This document shows, in pieces, positions 33,507-43,873 of a stretch of DNA of 64,000 nt. Each line of letters opens with the position of its first letter. Positions within the stretch are counted from its first letter, which is position 1. The notes under the pieces are model-generated. The model was not told where the DNA came from, ran no database searches, and was given only the letters and a program-made list of their open reading frames with translations. This DNA comes from MWBF01 sp964614645 (GTDB lineage: Bacteria > Chloroflexota > Anaerolineae > CG2-30-64-16). Position numbers and translations under genes: made by a program. The stretch is taken from positions 1 to 64,000 of the forward strand of contig CAZTMA010000003.1 of assembly GCA_964614645.1 (NCBI GenBank), read 5' to 3'.

Positions 33507-34997
33507 CTACTTGCCCTTCAGCCGGGTTGCCGCGCGCATTTCCAGCCCGGTCCCGTAGTCGAGCTGGCGCGGCTCGTACTCTTCTTCCTCGCGCTGCCGC
33601 GTCATCATCGTGTAGTCCCAGGTCGCGGGCCGCGCGTCGGTGCGCCAGGGGCGGCGCTCCCAGTAGTAGCCGCGGAAGGGGTCGCGCGTCTCGTTCATCC
33701 AGTCGAGCAGCCGGTCGTGGAGCCCGTCGCGCACCGCAGCGTAGCCGGGGTCTTCGATCAGGTTGCGCATCTCGTAGGGGTCATCCTCTAGGTCGTACAG
33801 CTCGTCGGTCGTCAGCAGGTTGACCACCAGCTTGTGGCGCGCCGTGCGGCAGGCGCGCACCGGCTGGAAGCCGCCGAACCCGTCATGATCCACCTCGTAG
33901 CGGCCGAACTCCATGAACACGGCATCGGTTACGGCCAGGTCGGGCTGTCGCAGTACCGGCACGAGGCTGCGGCCGTGGAAAGTCCTGGATTGCGGGACGC
34001 CCAGCGCATCAAGGATGGTCGGCGTGACGTCGATGTGTGACACCAGGGCTTGAGAGACGGCGCCCGCGGGCGCGTGGCCGGGCCAGCGGACGATGAAGGG
34101 CATGTTGACCACTTCCTCGTACATGGCAGGGCCTTTGCCTCTCAGGCAGTGCGAGCCGAGCAGGTCGCCGTGGTCCGAGGTGTAGATAACGAGCGCGCCC
34201 GGCGCATGGCGATCCACCGCGGCAATCACCCGGCCGATTTCATCGTCGACGAAGCTGTTGCAGCCGAAGTAGTCCGGATGCACGATCTCGAACGCATCGC
34301 GGTCGCTATCCACCGCCCCGCCGGCCCAGGCCCGGTGGTGCGCAGGCTTGTCGGCCAGCGTATCCCAGACGTTGGGTCGCTTCGGGAACCGGTAGTCGCG
34401 GTACATCTCCGAGAACGGGCGGGGACAGATGTAGGGATCGTGCGGTTCGTCATAAGAGAGCACCAGCAGGAAGTCGTCGCCTGCGTGCCGCTCCAGGTAG
34501 CGGATGGCGCGGTCGGAGCAGCGGCGGCCGTAGGTGAATTCCGCAGTCAGCTTGGGGTCGCGGTTTAGTGCAGGCGAACGGGAAGCCACGCGCTCGTCCG
34601 GCGTCAGTTCCTCCAGGTAGTTGCGCATGTCATACCAGTAGTCTGGGTCCCAGCCCGGCGCAGCCTGTCCCAGCCCGAAATAGTCGCTGCCGTCCAGATG
34701 CCACTTCCCGATGTAGGCCGCAGCGATGTCGTGGTCGGCGACGCGTTGGCCAAGCGTCCGGATGTTGTCGCCCGGCGCGAGCGAGTTGGCCCAGCCGCCA
34801 TTGAGATGGGGATACGTGCCGGTGAACAGGGCGGCGCGGGCCGGGCCGCACACGGGCTGGCAGGTGTACGCGCGTTCGAAGCGCACGCCCTCGCTGGCGA
34901 GCCGGTCGAGCGACGGGGTCTGCAGACCGGTGTCGGCGTAACAGCCGACCATGTCCTTGCGCTGCGTATCGGTCATGATGAAGACGACTTGGGGCAT
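33507..34997 (-). CDS. Sulfatase (formylglycine-dependent, type I)
   Basis: A 496-residue hydrolase of the alkaline-phosphatase superfamily. The N-terminal metal site is FIMTDTQRKDMVGCY, and the formylglycine signature is Cys50-Gly-Pro-Ala-Arg54 in QPVCGPARAALFTG, a Cys-type site needing the FGE enzyme. The second metal site is VIYTSDHGDLLGSH. I start at the ATG at 34997 (GGGAG 5-6 nt upstream), which gives no signal peptide, so it is probably cytoplasmic. The substrate sulfate ester is unknown. Confidence 0.93.
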   Translation of the reverse strand: MPQVVFIMTDTQRKDMVGCYADTGLQTPSLDRLASEGVRFERAYTCQPVCGPARAALFTGTYPHLNGGWANSLAPGDNIRTLGQRVADHDIAAAYIGKWHLDGSDYFGLGQAAPGWDPDYWYDMRNYLEELTPDERVASRSPALNRDPKLTAEFTYGRRCSDRAIRYLERHAGDDFLLVLSYDEPHDPYICPRPFSEMYRDYRFPKRPNVWDTLADKPAHHRAWAGGAVDSDRDAFEIVHPDYFGCNSFVDDEIGRVIAAVDRHAPGALVIYTSDHGDLLGSHCLRGKGPAMYEEVVNMPFIVRWPGHAPAGAVSQALVSHIDVTPTILDALGVPQSRTFHGRSLVPVLRQPDLAVTDAVFMEFGRYEVDHDGFGGFQPVRACRTARHKLVVNLLTTDELYDLEDDPYEMRNLIEDPGYAAVRDGLHDRLLDWMNETRDPFRGYYWERRPWRTDARPATWDYTMMTRQREEEEYEPRQLDYGTGLEMRAATRLKGK

Positions 34998-35028
34998 GAG
35001 TCTCCCTTCCTGCTGCGGGTTGGTCACG

Positions 35029-35097
35029 GGTTGCAGGTTTGAAGTTGAAGGTTGCGCACGAGTCAACCTGTAACCTGCAACATTCAAACCTGTAACC
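35029..35097. repeat. Imperfect inverted repeat between ychF and the sulfatase gene
   Basis: GGTTGCAGGTTTGAA (35029-35043) is the reverse complement of TTCAAACCTGTAACC (35083-35097) but for one base. Between them are further TAACCTGCAAC-type copies. A dispersed-repeat look; it may terminate ychF. Confidence 0.6.
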
Positions 35098-35104
35098 TCT
35101 GTCG

Positions 35105-36202
35105 CTAGACATTAAACCTGAAATGGATGACGTCGCCGTCCTGCACGACGTACTCGCGGCCTTCGAGGCGCAGCTGGCCGTGGGCGCGCGCACCGGACAG
35201 ACCGCCTGCTGCGACAATCGCGGCCTGCGGCGCGACCTCGGCGCGGATGAAGCCGCGCTGGATGTCGGTGTGAATCAGGCCTGCCGCCTCGATGGCCGTC
35301 TGCCCGCGGCGCAGCGTCCACGCGCGCGTCTCCTTGCCGCCGGTGACAGTGAAGAAGGTGATGAGGTCCAGCAGCCCGTAGCCGGCGCGGACGAGCTGGT
35401 GGAGACCCGGCTCGGTCAAGCCCAAGTCGGCGCGGTAGGCTGCCGCCTCATCCGCGGGCCACGTGCCCAGCTCGGCTTCGCAGAGCGCACAGAGGGCGAT
35501 ACATGCGGCGCCTTCCGTCGCGGCGCGTGCCTTCACCGGCTCCGCGGCGGGACCGCCATCGGGCAGTGCGGCCTCGCTCACGTTAACGACATACAGCCGC
35601 GGCTTGCCGCCCAGGAGGTTCAGTTCTGCCGTCCAGTCAGCGTGCGCGGCCGGTTCGTCGAAGGTGACCGCAGCTTGCCCGTCGTTCAGGTGGCTGCGCA
35701 GACGGGCCAGCCAGGCAAGCTGGTCTGCGAAGTCGCGTGGGTGGGCCTTCGCCATCCCCTGCACCTTCTCGATGCGACGGTCGACCGTGCCGACGTCGGC
35801 CAGGATGAGCTCGGTTTCGAGGGTCTCCAGGTCGGCCAGGGGGTCAACGGTCTCGCCGGCGGCGGGCACGTCCGGGTCATCGAACCCGCGCAGGACCAGC
35901 AGGACGGCATCGACGTTGCGGATGTGGCCGAGGAACTGGTTGCCCAGGCCCTCGCCGCGGCTGGCGCCCTTGACGAGGCCCGCGATATCCACAAACTCGA
36001 CCGCCGCAGGCACGACGCGCTCCGGCTGGATGAGCGCGGCCAGTGCCTCGAGACGCGGATCGGGCACGGCGGCGACGCCGACGTTCGGGTCGATGGTGGT
36101 GAAGGGATACGGCGCAGTCGCCGCGCCCGCCTGGGTCAGCGCGTTGAACAGGGTGGACTTTCCCGCGTTGGGCAAGCCGACAATGCCGATCTGCAGGCTC
36201 AT
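35105..36202 (-). CDS. ychF: Ribosome-associated GTPase/ATPase YchF (OLA1 family)
   Basis: A 365-residue P-loop protein: G1 IGIVGLPNAGKSTLFNALT, PYPFTTIDPNVGV, G3 FVDIAGLVKGASRGEGLGNQFL, G4-like LYVVNVSE, and a C-terminal TGS domain (ITFFTVTGGKETRAWTLRRGQTAIEAAGLIHTDIQRGFIRAEV). Full length, with GGAGG before its ATG. Confidence 0.96.
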   Translation of the reverse strand: MSLQIGIVGLPNAGKSTLFNALTQAGAATAPYPFTTIDPNVGVAAVPDPRLEALAALIQPERVVPAAVEFVDIAGLVKGASRGEGLGNQFLGHIRNVDAVLLVLRGFDDPDVPAAGETVDPLADLETLETELILADVGTVDRRIEKVQGMAKAHPRDFADQLAWLARLRSHLNDGQAAVTFDEPAAHADWTAELNLLGGKPRLYVVNVSEAALPDGGPAAEPVKARAATEGAACIALCALCEAELGTWPADEAAAYRADLGLTEPGLHQLVRAGYGLLDLITFFTVTGGKETRAWTLRRGQTAIEAAGLIHTDIQRGFIRAEVAPQAAIVAAGGLSGARAHGQLRLEGREYVVQDGDVIHFRFNV

Positions 36203-36252
36203 GTCTGCATCCTCCGTGATCCATCATCCGTCAACCGTCGTTCGTCCGATAT

Positions 36253-36281
36253 TTGCATTTTATCCCCGGACTGAATATAAT
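36253..36281 (+). promoter_or_regulatory. Promoter of the tRNA-Pro gene
   Basis: TTGCAT (36253-36258), a 17-bp spacer and a perfect TATAAT (36276-36281), ending 10 bp before the mature tRNA 5' end at 36292. Confidence 0.75.
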
Positions 36282-36291
36282 GCCAAGCGTA

Positions 36292-36367
<76 letters not shown>

Positions 36368-36391
36368 TAAACATTATCTATAGGCGTACCT

Positions 36392-36423
36392 GGAACCCCA
36401 CGGATAGCCACCCGTGGGGTTCC
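36392..36423 (+). terminator. Hairpin downstream of tRNA-Pro
   Basis: GGAACCCCACGG pairs with CCGTGGGGTTCC (12-bp perfect stem, 8-nt loop), 26 nt after the tRNA. The remainder of 36424-36583 shows nothing I can identify. Confidence 0.65.
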
Positions 36424-36583
36424 GTGCATTCTGAGCTACGTGCACTTTATCCCCAGGCGGCGCCCGCCAACCGGTTGCTCGCGTACCTCAGACTTCACCA
36501 TCCTCTTAAGCGCGTACCGAGATGACGTCTGCCAGCCCGTCCCTCCACGTTGCACCCGCATCGCTGCCTATCTCGTATCCCCG

Positions 36584-37333
36584 CTACCGCAGCAGGTAGA
36601 GGCTATGCAATTCCATAAAGAAGAGCTTTGGCCTCGATCCTGGCCGAGAGTTGTCGTTGTTGCCCATCGGCGAGAACGAGAGTTCGATCGGGGCCTGATC
36701 GCTGTAGTTAAGCGTGAGCGTCCAGGCTTTAATGTCGTAGGCCCCCATGCCCGGATTCCTGGTCGAAAGCCAGTAGCCGTTCAGGAACAGCCCCTCGTCT
36801 CTAAAGGCGCCGTTGCTGCTGAAGCTGATCAGAGGTCGCTGACCGGGAGGAAATGAGTAGGGTGGGTACTCTGCCTGGGCAGCGACCGTCGTCCAAACGC
36901 CATCCAGCCGGAGACCGTCCACGTTCGGCACAAGGTAGGCGCGGATGCTTCGTTCAAGAAGCATCTCGTTATCACCCAGTAAGGTGAAAGTGCTCGGGTA
37001 GATCACTCCAGGCCGGCGAATCGTGATACGGTTGCCATCGATTTCATAGCGACCCCAATACGGCGTCTGATACTCATTCTGCTTGCTGGCGTTGGCGTCG
37101 AAGTGCAGAAAGCCTCCTTGCGGCAAATGCTGATAGGATTCGCCGTTAGCGAAGATGGTGACCCAGCCCGGCGCGACCTCTCGGCCATATTCCGGAGCGG
37201 CCATGTAGAACCACAAGCCAACGAACGGGTTGTCGGTCGGGCGGGCTGCCGCGCTGGCTCCTGCCGAACCGCTGCAACCGCTGAGTGCGATGGTCGAGCC
37301 GAGAAGTGCAGCCCATAAGACAATCCGTTTCAC
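36584..37333 (-). CDS. Lipoprotein of unknown function
   Basis: A 249-residue protein starting at the GTG at 37333 (GGAGG upstream). Signal peptide and lipobox LSGC. The mature part is beta-rich with many aromatic and Gly residues (NPFVGLWFYMAAPEYG, YWGRYEIDGNRITIRRPG, RLDGVWTTVAAQAEYPPY), suggesting two similar lipocalin-like halves. No family is recognised. It lies just downstream of the giant-protein cluster on the same strand. Confidence 0.7.
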   Translation of the reverse strand: MKRIVLWAALLGSTIALSGCSGSAGASAAARPTDNPFVGLWFYMAAPEYGREVAPGWVTIFANGESYQHLPQGGFLHFDANASKQNEYQTPYWGRYEIDGNRITIRRPGVIYPSTFTLLGDNEMLLERSIRAYLVPNVDGLRLDGVWTTVAAQAEYPPYSFPPGQRPLISFSSNGAFRDEGLFLNGYWLSTRNPGMGAYDIKAWTLTLNYSDQAPIELSFSPMGNNDNSRPGSRPKLFFMELHSLYLLR

Positions 37334-37451
37334 GCTACATTCCTCCATTCAACATGTACAGCCAGCCCGTGATCCGCTGGCAAACGAGCGCGCACGGCAA
37401 CTTCTGCTGCTGCATGGCATACCCGCATGAATAGCGATGTCGATGCGCACC

Positions 37452-40400
37452 TTAGTCAACTTGCGCGGTCCGCCATGGTATGTCCAGTATCGTTATCTCC
37501 GAGCCGCGGACGCCCTCCTGTGACAACGCTGGCAACTCTGCCGAAGGCTCGCGCAGGAATTCCCAGTGTAGTCGATACTCCGCCGCAGTCCATTCCGATC
37601 CGGCAGGAACCTGAGCGGGATGCAGCAGGATCAGCCCCGTGCCATCGGCCGATCGCAGCACCGCTGCCGCTGTAGCGGTGTAAGCGCTGTCGGGCAGGAA
37701 GCGCCGTGTATGGGCCACCCGGCTATCCGGGGCGATCAGCCGCATGTCTACGCCGGCCGCTGGAAAGGCGGGTTGGAAGCCGGCCGCGGTGGCGCCGCCT
37801 TCGATCACATCCTCGCCTGCGACATGCGGCAGCGGTGCGGGTGGCGGCCCGGCGAGCACACGCACCCTCCGGCCGCCCGTCCGCGCCGGCCCCGCTGCAA
37901 ACGTGTGCCACGGCTGCCACTGGGGATCAGGGTTGTTGACGGGATCCGGCAGGTTACGCCGCTCTATGCGCCAGCCCGTGAGGTCCAGCAGTTCGTCGCT
38001 TAACACCGTCACGGACTCATCAGCCGGCGCGAGCGCGGCGCCGCTCGCAAAGGTAGCGGCGACCAGCCGCGCCCCAGCGGGCGACTCAACGGGCCGGTCT
38101 TGCTCTGCCGCGGCTGACATCGTTAGCCGTGTGCGCCGCCAGTCAATCGGCTCACCGGTGCGAATCAGGAAGCCCACGGCGCTCCCATCGTACTCGAGTC
38201 GCGTCACGTCGAAACCGGTGGTAAGCGCATGCCGGGCCTGCCCAACAGCCTTCGCCGCCAGCGCCTCGTATTGGGCGATCTCGGCTGCTGCCGGCAGTTG
38301 TCCTGCGGCGGCGGCCAAGTCAACGGATGCGGCCACGGCCGCCGCCACGCCTGTCAGGTCCGGCAGCGTAGCGAGGAAGGTCAACCCGGGGTAGCTGGCG
38401 ACGTGGTGCGTGAAGTCCGCAAAGCGCGACGTCGTGAATTTGAAGCGGTATACGACCGGCGCAGCCGCGCGCAGGTCATCCACCTGGACGTTGCGGAACG
38501 ATGCACCCGCGTTGTCGCACGCAAACAGCGCGATGCTGCCGCTCGCATAGGTCGCATCCTGCGCCGCGCAGACTGGCTCGCCGTCCACGAAAATGCGCAG
38601 CGTGCTGCCGGCGGCCTCCACGGCCAGTTGCGTGTCGATCCCCGGCGCAAAACCGCCTGCGACCTCGGCAAGCACGGTCGCGCCGCCCGCGTCCACCCGA
38701 ACCAGGCGCCGCCGGTTGCGGCCGCGGTCCATGTAGAACAGGTAGCCCTGCCCGGCGTTCCAGCGCACCGCTAACCCGACCGGCGCATCGCTCGCGGCTC
38801 GGACGAGGACCGTTGCGCGGTAGTCGGTCCACGCCACGGGCTGGTCCGCAACGGGCACGCCAGCCCCGGGATGCGGCCGCGGGAACAGATACGCGCCGCC
38901 CGGATTGGCCGCGTCGCGCTCGGCCGTCCCGCGTGACACCGCGGTGTTCAGCGCGATCAGGCCCGATGGCGGGTTGCCCTCCCGGCCCACCGTCCAGGTC
39001 GCGGCCTCAGCGCCATCGTCGGCCGCGCCCCAACCGCCTGCCGGTCCGCCGCTCAGCGGCCCGGCTGCGGTCGCGGTTGCGGCGGCAGTGTAGTTGATGA
39101 AGGAGTCGGCCAGCAGCAGCGGGATCAGGCGCGCCTCGTAGACCGTGTCGGGGTCGAGTGCGTGGCCGCCGCGAGCGAGCGACTGATTCCGCGGGATGGT
39201 GTTCCTGTCAATGGTCGCGCACGTCGTTGCTACAAGATGACGCAGGTACAGTTCGTCGGCCCGCGACAGTTCAAGCTGCGCCTGGCGGCCCCAGCGGTTC
39301 GGCGACGTCAGCAATCGCCCTTGCGCATCGCGCGCGGGCCGGTCATTGTTGTCGAACAAGTAGAGTGCCAAGTCGCGACCCGCAACGGCGTACATCTGCT
39401 CGACGTACGGCTCGTTGAAGTCGACGCCCACATCATACGCGCGATAGACGGGCCGCGGCAGCAGCGGCTTCTCGCCGGGCTGCAACAGCACGGTTGGCGG
39501 GATGGTTTGCTTGACGTAGCGTGTCAGGTCGTCCAGGCCGCTCTCGAACGCCGGGGGCGGGTTGTCGGCCGGAGCCGCAGACTGCCCCGGTGCAGGCTGG
39601 CGCGGATCGGGCTTCGGTGCGGACAGGGTGCCGATGCCGGGCGGGCCTTGCGTGCGGAAGTAGGCATACTGCGTGACCGTCGCCGGGTTGATCGGGCCAA
39701 GTGGATCGAACGTCTCGACTTCCTGCCCGGTCTCGATGCGCAAACGCAGCTCGGACCACGGCGGCAACACATGGCCCTCGCTCTGCCAGTGCGCCAGCCC
39801 GTCCGCGATCCGCTTGATCATCTCCTCGCGCTCGATGCGCTCTGGGTCGCTGACGCCCTCGGTCGCGCACACCTCCGTCACGACGTAGTTGCCGCTGATC
39901 GCCTCCAGTCGCAGCCCGCGTGCGCGGGCGTCGGTCAGCTCGAACAGCCCCGCGGCGATCTGGTGCACGCGCAGGGTGGCGCCGCCCGCGTCGAGCGCGG
40001 TTGCGGCAATCACGAGCGGAGACGCGACGCGGTAGCAGACGCTGTGCAGCCATCCTTCTGAGTTCGGCGCGGCCAGCCTAATGATCGCGATCCCATTGCT
40101 GTCTGCCGGCGCATCGAGTTGCAGCGTCTCCAGCACCTTCTGCGCTTGCTGCTGCTTGGTTTTGCTCAGCAGCAGGTCTGCCGCATCATAGACGGCTGCT
40201 TCGATGGGCGAGGACTGACGGCTGACCGTGACGGTCACCGACCGGGCGCGGGTGGGCAGGCGTATCTCCAGCCCGTGCCACATCGCCATGCCCGCGAGCG
40301 GACCCTGGTCGGTGCTCCCTGGCAGGATCTGCAGCGCGGGCAGCAGGTTCCCGGCGAAGTCGGTTCCCGCGAAATCGCAGCCGTCCATCTGGGTCGGGTT

Positions 40401-43400
40401 GGGCAACGGGCCGTGCGGCTGGGCGGAAAGATCGACGCACGCGGAGGGGGCGAGTTCGTCGTCGGCCGCAATGCGCACGCGTAGGCGCTTGATCTCCCGG
40501 CGCAGCGCGATGACGAGTTCGCTGCGCTGAGCAAAACGCAGGCCGCGGCCCCCGCCGGCGGTCGCGACGACATGCGGCGCGGGCGGCGTGCGCCAGCCGA
40601 GCGCGATCAGGTCGCCGCACGCGAACGGCGACGGGGGGGTCGAGCCGGGCGCAAGCCCGGTGAAGTCGCAGCACGTCTCGCGGTCTGGCGGGATGACGAT
40701 GCACGGGTAGTCCGGGTATTCTTTCGTGAACCACTCCTCCCACGCGCCGCCCCCGCGCACCGTGTGGCTGAAGGCCGATTTCGCGAAGAGCGTGAGCTTG
40801 GTGTTGGCCGTCTCACCCTGCTCACCGGGTAGTTTCGGCATGGCCTCCCACGTGCCGTACAAACCATCCAGGCTATCTGCGCCGGGCGGGATTGGTCTGA
40901 GCAGCGTCTGCCACTGGCCGTTGGTAAGACGCTCCAGGGTGATCCCGTTAAGCAGCGTATGCACTTTCGCGGCGGCCTCGCCCTCACTCGCGTCACCGAT
41001 CCACTCGGGGCCCGGGTCCGGCGAAGGATTCCGCCCGACCCCAGCGACGTCATGCACTGCCCGGCCAAACGTGATGCTGGGCCGCGCGTCGAGCGGGACA
41101 ACCGGCGCGCCGGCCGGGAATACGTTGGCGGGCGCGCCCGGCTGGCTGCCATCCCAGAAGCCGTCGCCGTCCGGGTCAAGGCGGGGGTCCAGCAGCCCGT
41201 CAGCGGCCGTGAGCGGCCAGGTCGCGCTCACTTTAGCATGTCCGATAGCCACCTCCTGGAGCGGCACGGGCAGCGCGGGCGGTGTTGGTCGCGGTCCCCA
41301 TTGCAGCTCGAGCTTTCGCTCGAAATCAGGCAGCGGCCACGGCAGATCGAGCCTGACAGACAGCTCGGCGTAAATCTCGAACGGGTCGATGACGCCGGCA
41401 GCCACTCGCGCGTCGGCTTCGAGACTGACACCGAAGCCGAACGCTCTCGCTTCAAGGGCCCCGTGCAGCCAGAGCGCGCCCTTGAAATAGGCTGGCTTGA
41501 ACGAGGTTTCCGCGGCGCCGTCCAGCCACGCCTGCAAGCTAACATGGAGCGGCCCGAAGTCCCACGCCTTGTCGTAGCCGATCCAGGCGCCGCTGCGGAT
41601 GCCGGTCGGCTCGAGCATGAAGTAGCCATTAGCCTCAAACAGGCGCGTGAAGACGAGGGCACGAATGCGCCGGTCGCGTGGTTCGGCCATACCTAGGTAC
41701 AGGTGCCATTCATCGGGCTTGCGGAAGAAGACCTCAGTGCCGCCGCCAAGTTCGATCAGGTCGCCGGCGTCGTCGTAGCGGAACTGCGCGTCCACGCCGA
41801 AAAGGACGCTGCCCTGCTGCGCGTCCAGGACCGCCAGGGAGCGGAAAAGCGGCTCGTCGCGCAGGTTGGCGCGCTCCTTGAGGATGTTGGCGCGGCCTTC
41901 AAGCATGATGATGGGGCCGGGCAGGACGAGCACCAGCAGGAAGCGGCCGTTGAAGGTCATGCCGTTGTCGGGCATGGTGCCGAGCGTGATGCCCGCGCCA
42001 AAGGCCAGGCTACCTTGGACCGGGTCCCACTTGCGCAGGTGATACACGCCCACGTCGGGGGCCTTGTGATACCAGCTGGGGCCTGGCTGAATGGCGTACC
42101 ACGGTTCGTCCGGCAGCCGGCCCGGCTCCATGTTGAGGGCAAACAGGCCGGCCATGCCGTAGATTGCGATGCCGCTCTGGCCGAGCGGGATGCCCGCGGG
42201 CAGCTCCACGCCGACGTAGATGGCGAAGAACGTATAGCCCGCCTGCGCGTTGTAGCCGATGACGAGCTGCGCCTCGATGGTCAGGTTGATGGGGCATATC
42301 TCGAGCGTGATGTCGCCGTCAAAGCGGAAGATGCCGGGCCCCGGCTCGGACATGGAGACCCAGCCCTTGAAGTAGAGCACGTTCGGGATATCCAGCTCCA
42401 CGCCGACGCCGCTCAGGGTCAGGGAGACGGCGGACGGGTCGGTGAGCGGGTCCTTTGTGGGGTCCCACAGAACGCGCAGGCCCTCGACCGAGGCACCCGC
42501 GGTCAGCCCGTCCACCAGTTTCAGCCCGCCGCTGAAGCCGATCCAGCGCCGGCCGTCGTCGGTCGTGCCGAAGCCGATCTTGCTGATCTCCAACTGGAAG
42601 CCGTAGAACGAGAGGACATACTGCTCGCGCATGTTGAGCCAGCCGCCCTCGATACGCACGTGGCCCTGCGAGTCGATGGACAGCTCCTCGACGCGGAAGG
42701 TCGGCCACTCCAAGTCTCCCACCTCGGGCGTGATTTCACCGCTGAGCGCGACGGAGAAGACCCCGTCGTCGAGCGCGAAGCGGATGCTTTCGAGGGTGAG
42801 TTCGAGCAGGCCGTCTTTCTTGAGGGTGACGAGGCCGGTTGGGCTGGAGATGCCTATGGTAAAGGATCCAATACCTGCAAATCCGATCAACACATCCAGG
42901 GAGGAATCAACAAACGGCACCGTTAATTGACCACTTAGCTCGCAACGAACCAGGCTGTTTTGTCGAAATTCCAGCGCAAAAGTGTGCAACAAAAAAGCGA
43001 AGCCCCCAACTTCCCCTCCAAACCCAGGATCCCATATGACACCCAGTGTCCCGGTAAACCCGCCAGAGCCAATAAAACAGTTGCGCATGGTAAGCACATC
43101 TGGTACTGCTGTGCCTAATTCGGCAGGTAAGTGAATCTTTGCCTCACCAATGATCAACCCCATCCAGCTTGCAGGNNNNNNNNNNCCAGCAGCTTCTGAC
43201 TGTGGGGTGTTCGAGTTGGTAAACAGGTCCAGTGCAAGATCCGTTGCTTCGATCACAATACCAGAATCCGAGATCATACAAGGAACAAGGTCAAGCTGGT
43301 TCATTCCCTCGAATTGAAATCCATCTGCCCCAAACAAAATCGTACCATCAATTGAGATTTCAACATACGATTTATCAGGATCGTATATATAGGTGCTGCC

Positions 43401-43757
43401 CTCGAGCTTGACCGGTCTGAGTACATCCGAAGCGAACCGTAAAGCGAAGCGGGCATTCACGATACGCACCTGGAATACATCCCGGAAATCTACCTCAAAG
43501 GTAAATTCTGACTGTGTGCCAGTACCTCCAAAGACGAAGGATATGCTGCTCAAGCCGGGCAGGGAAAGACTAAATTCATCATCAAAGACCAACACAAAAT
43601 GCCCGGTCGTCTGCGTATCCGTCTCAGTAATCCGTACATCCCTTACGCCAATCCGGTCCAGACCGGACATCCCCTCATCAAAGGTGAGCAAATCTGCCGG
43701 AAAAACGCCAATATCTTCTAGCAGAAGGCTCGCTGGTATGAACGGTGAATTGCTCAT
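37452..43757 (-). CDS. Giant beta-rich protein (about 2100 residues) of the Tc-like cluster, contains scaffold gap
   Basis: It has no signal peptide. The first roughly 1000 residues are repeating amphipathic beta strands with Gly/Trp (GGLKLVDGLTAGASVEGL, GRRWIGFSGG, GSLAFGAGITLGT), suggesting a large beta-solenoid or beta-sandwich array. A concanavalin/LamG-like domain lies about residues 1620-1770 (DYRATVLVRAASDAPVGLAVRW ... GSIALFACDNAGASFRNVQVDDL). Ten N at 43176-43185 fall near residue 192; the frame is open on both sides, but true gap length is unknown. Start is the ATG at 43757. The first 300 residues lie in lower-GC DNA than the rest. Function unknown. Confidence 0.75.
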   Translation of the reverse strand: MSNSPFIPASLLLEDIGVFPADLLTFDEGMSGLDRIGVRDVRITETDTQTTGHFVLVFDDEFSLSLPGLSSISFVFGGTGTQSEFTFEVDFRDVFQVRIVNARFALRFASDVLRPVKLEGSTYIYDPDKSYVEISIDGTILFGADGFQFEGMNQLDLVPCMISDSGIVIEATDLALDLFTNSNTPQSEAAXXXXPASWMGLIIGEAKIHLPAELGTAVPDVLTMRNCFIGSGGFTGTLGVIWDPGFGGEVGGFAFLLHTFALEFRQNSLVRCELSGQLTVPFVDSSLDVLIGFAGIGSFTIGISSPTGLVTLKKDGLLELTLESIRFALDDGVFSVALSGEITPEVGDLEWPTFRVEELSIDSQGHVRIEGGWLNMREQYVLSFYGFQLEISKIGFGTTDDGRRWIGFSGGLKLVDGLTAGASVEGLRVLWDPTKDPLTDPSAVSLTLSGVGVELDIPNVLYFKGWVSMSEPGPGIFRFDGDITLEICPINLTIEAQLVIGYNAQAGYTFFAIYVGVELPAGIPLGQSGIAIYGMAGLFALNMEPGRLPDEPWYAIQPGPSWYHKAPDVGVYHLRKWDPVQGSLAFGAGITLGTMPDNGMTFNGRFLLVLVLPGPIIMLEGRANILKERANLRDEPLFRSLAVLDAQQGSVLFGVDAQFRYDDAGDLIELGGGTEVFFRKPDEWHLYLGMAEPRDRRIRALVFTRLFEANGYFMLEPTGIRSGAWIGYDKAWDFGPLHVSLQAWLDGAAETSFKPAYFKGALWLHGALEARAFGFGVSLEADARVAAGVIDPFEIYAELSVRLDLPWPLPDFERKLELQWGPRPTPPALPVPLQEVAIGHAKVSATWPLTAADGLLDPRLDPDGDGFWDGSQPGAPANVFPAGAPVVPLDARPSITFGRAVHDVAGVGRNPSPDPGPEWIGDASEGEAAAKVHTLLNGITLERLTNGQWQTLLRPIPPGADSLDGLYGTWEAMPKLPGEQGETANTKLTLFAKSAFSHTVRGGGAWEEWFTKEYPDYPCIVIPPDRETCCDFTGLAPGSTPPSPFACGDLIALGWRTPPAPHVVATAGGGRGLRFAQRSELVIALRREIKRLRVRIAADDELAPSACVDLSAQPHGPLPNPTQMDGCDFAGTDFAGNLLPALQILPGSTDQGPLAGMAMWHGLEIRLPTRARSVTVTVSRQSSPIEAAVYDAADLLLSKTKQQQAQKVLETLQLDAPADSNGIAIIRLAAPNSEGWLHSVCYRVASPLVIAATALDAGGATLRVHQIAAGLFELTDARARGLRLEAISGNYVVTEVCATEGVSDPERIEREEMIKRIADGLAHWQSEGHVLPPWSELRLRIETGQEVETFDPLGPINPATVTQYAYFRTQGPPGIGTLSAPKPDPRQPAPGQSAAPADNPPPAFESGLDDLTRYVKQTIPPTVLLQPGEKPLLPRPVYRAYDVGVDFNEPYVEQMYAVAGRDLALYLFDNNDRPARDAQGRLLTSPNRWGRQAQLELSRADELYLRHLVATTCATIDRNTIPRNQSLARGGHALDPDTVYEARLIPLLLADSFINYTAAATATAAGPLSGGPAGGWGAADDGAEAATWTVGREGNPPSGLIALNTAVSRGTAERDAANPGGAYLFPRPHPGAGVPVADQPVAWTDYRATVLVRAASDAPVGLAVRWNAGQGYLFYMDRGRNRRRLVRVDAGGATVLAEVAGGFAPGIDTQLAVEAAGSTLRIFVDGEPVCAAQDATYASGSIALFACDNAGASFRNVQVDDLRAAAPVVYRFKFTTSRFADFTHHVASYPGLTFLATLPDLTGVAAAVAASVDLAAAAGQLPAAAEIAQYEALAAKAVGQARHALTTGFDVTRLEYDGSAVGFLIRTGEPIDWRRTRLTMSAAAEQDRPVESPAGARLVAATFASGAALAPADESVTVLSDELLDLTGWRIERRNLPDPVNNPDPQWQPWHTFAAGPARTGGRRVRVLAGPPPAPLPHVAGEDVIEGGATAAGFQPAFPAAGVDMRLIAPDSRVAHTRRFLPDSAYTATAAAVLRSADGTGLILLHPAQVPAGSEWTAAEYRLHWEFLREPSAELPALSQEGVRGSEITILDIPWRTAQVD
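43176..43185. other. Scaffold gap (10 N)
   Basis: Ten N inside the giant beta-rich gene. Ten is a common placeholder, so the real gap may be longer. Confidence 0.95.
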
Positions 43758-43873
43758 CAATCGTCCCTCATCCCTCTCGTACGACTGTCCTATTCATTGG
43801 AATTGCTGCTCGATAAGCCGTTTCTGTTCTAGAATGTGTTTGTCAACGAAACGATCATTCATTCTGTGCCTTC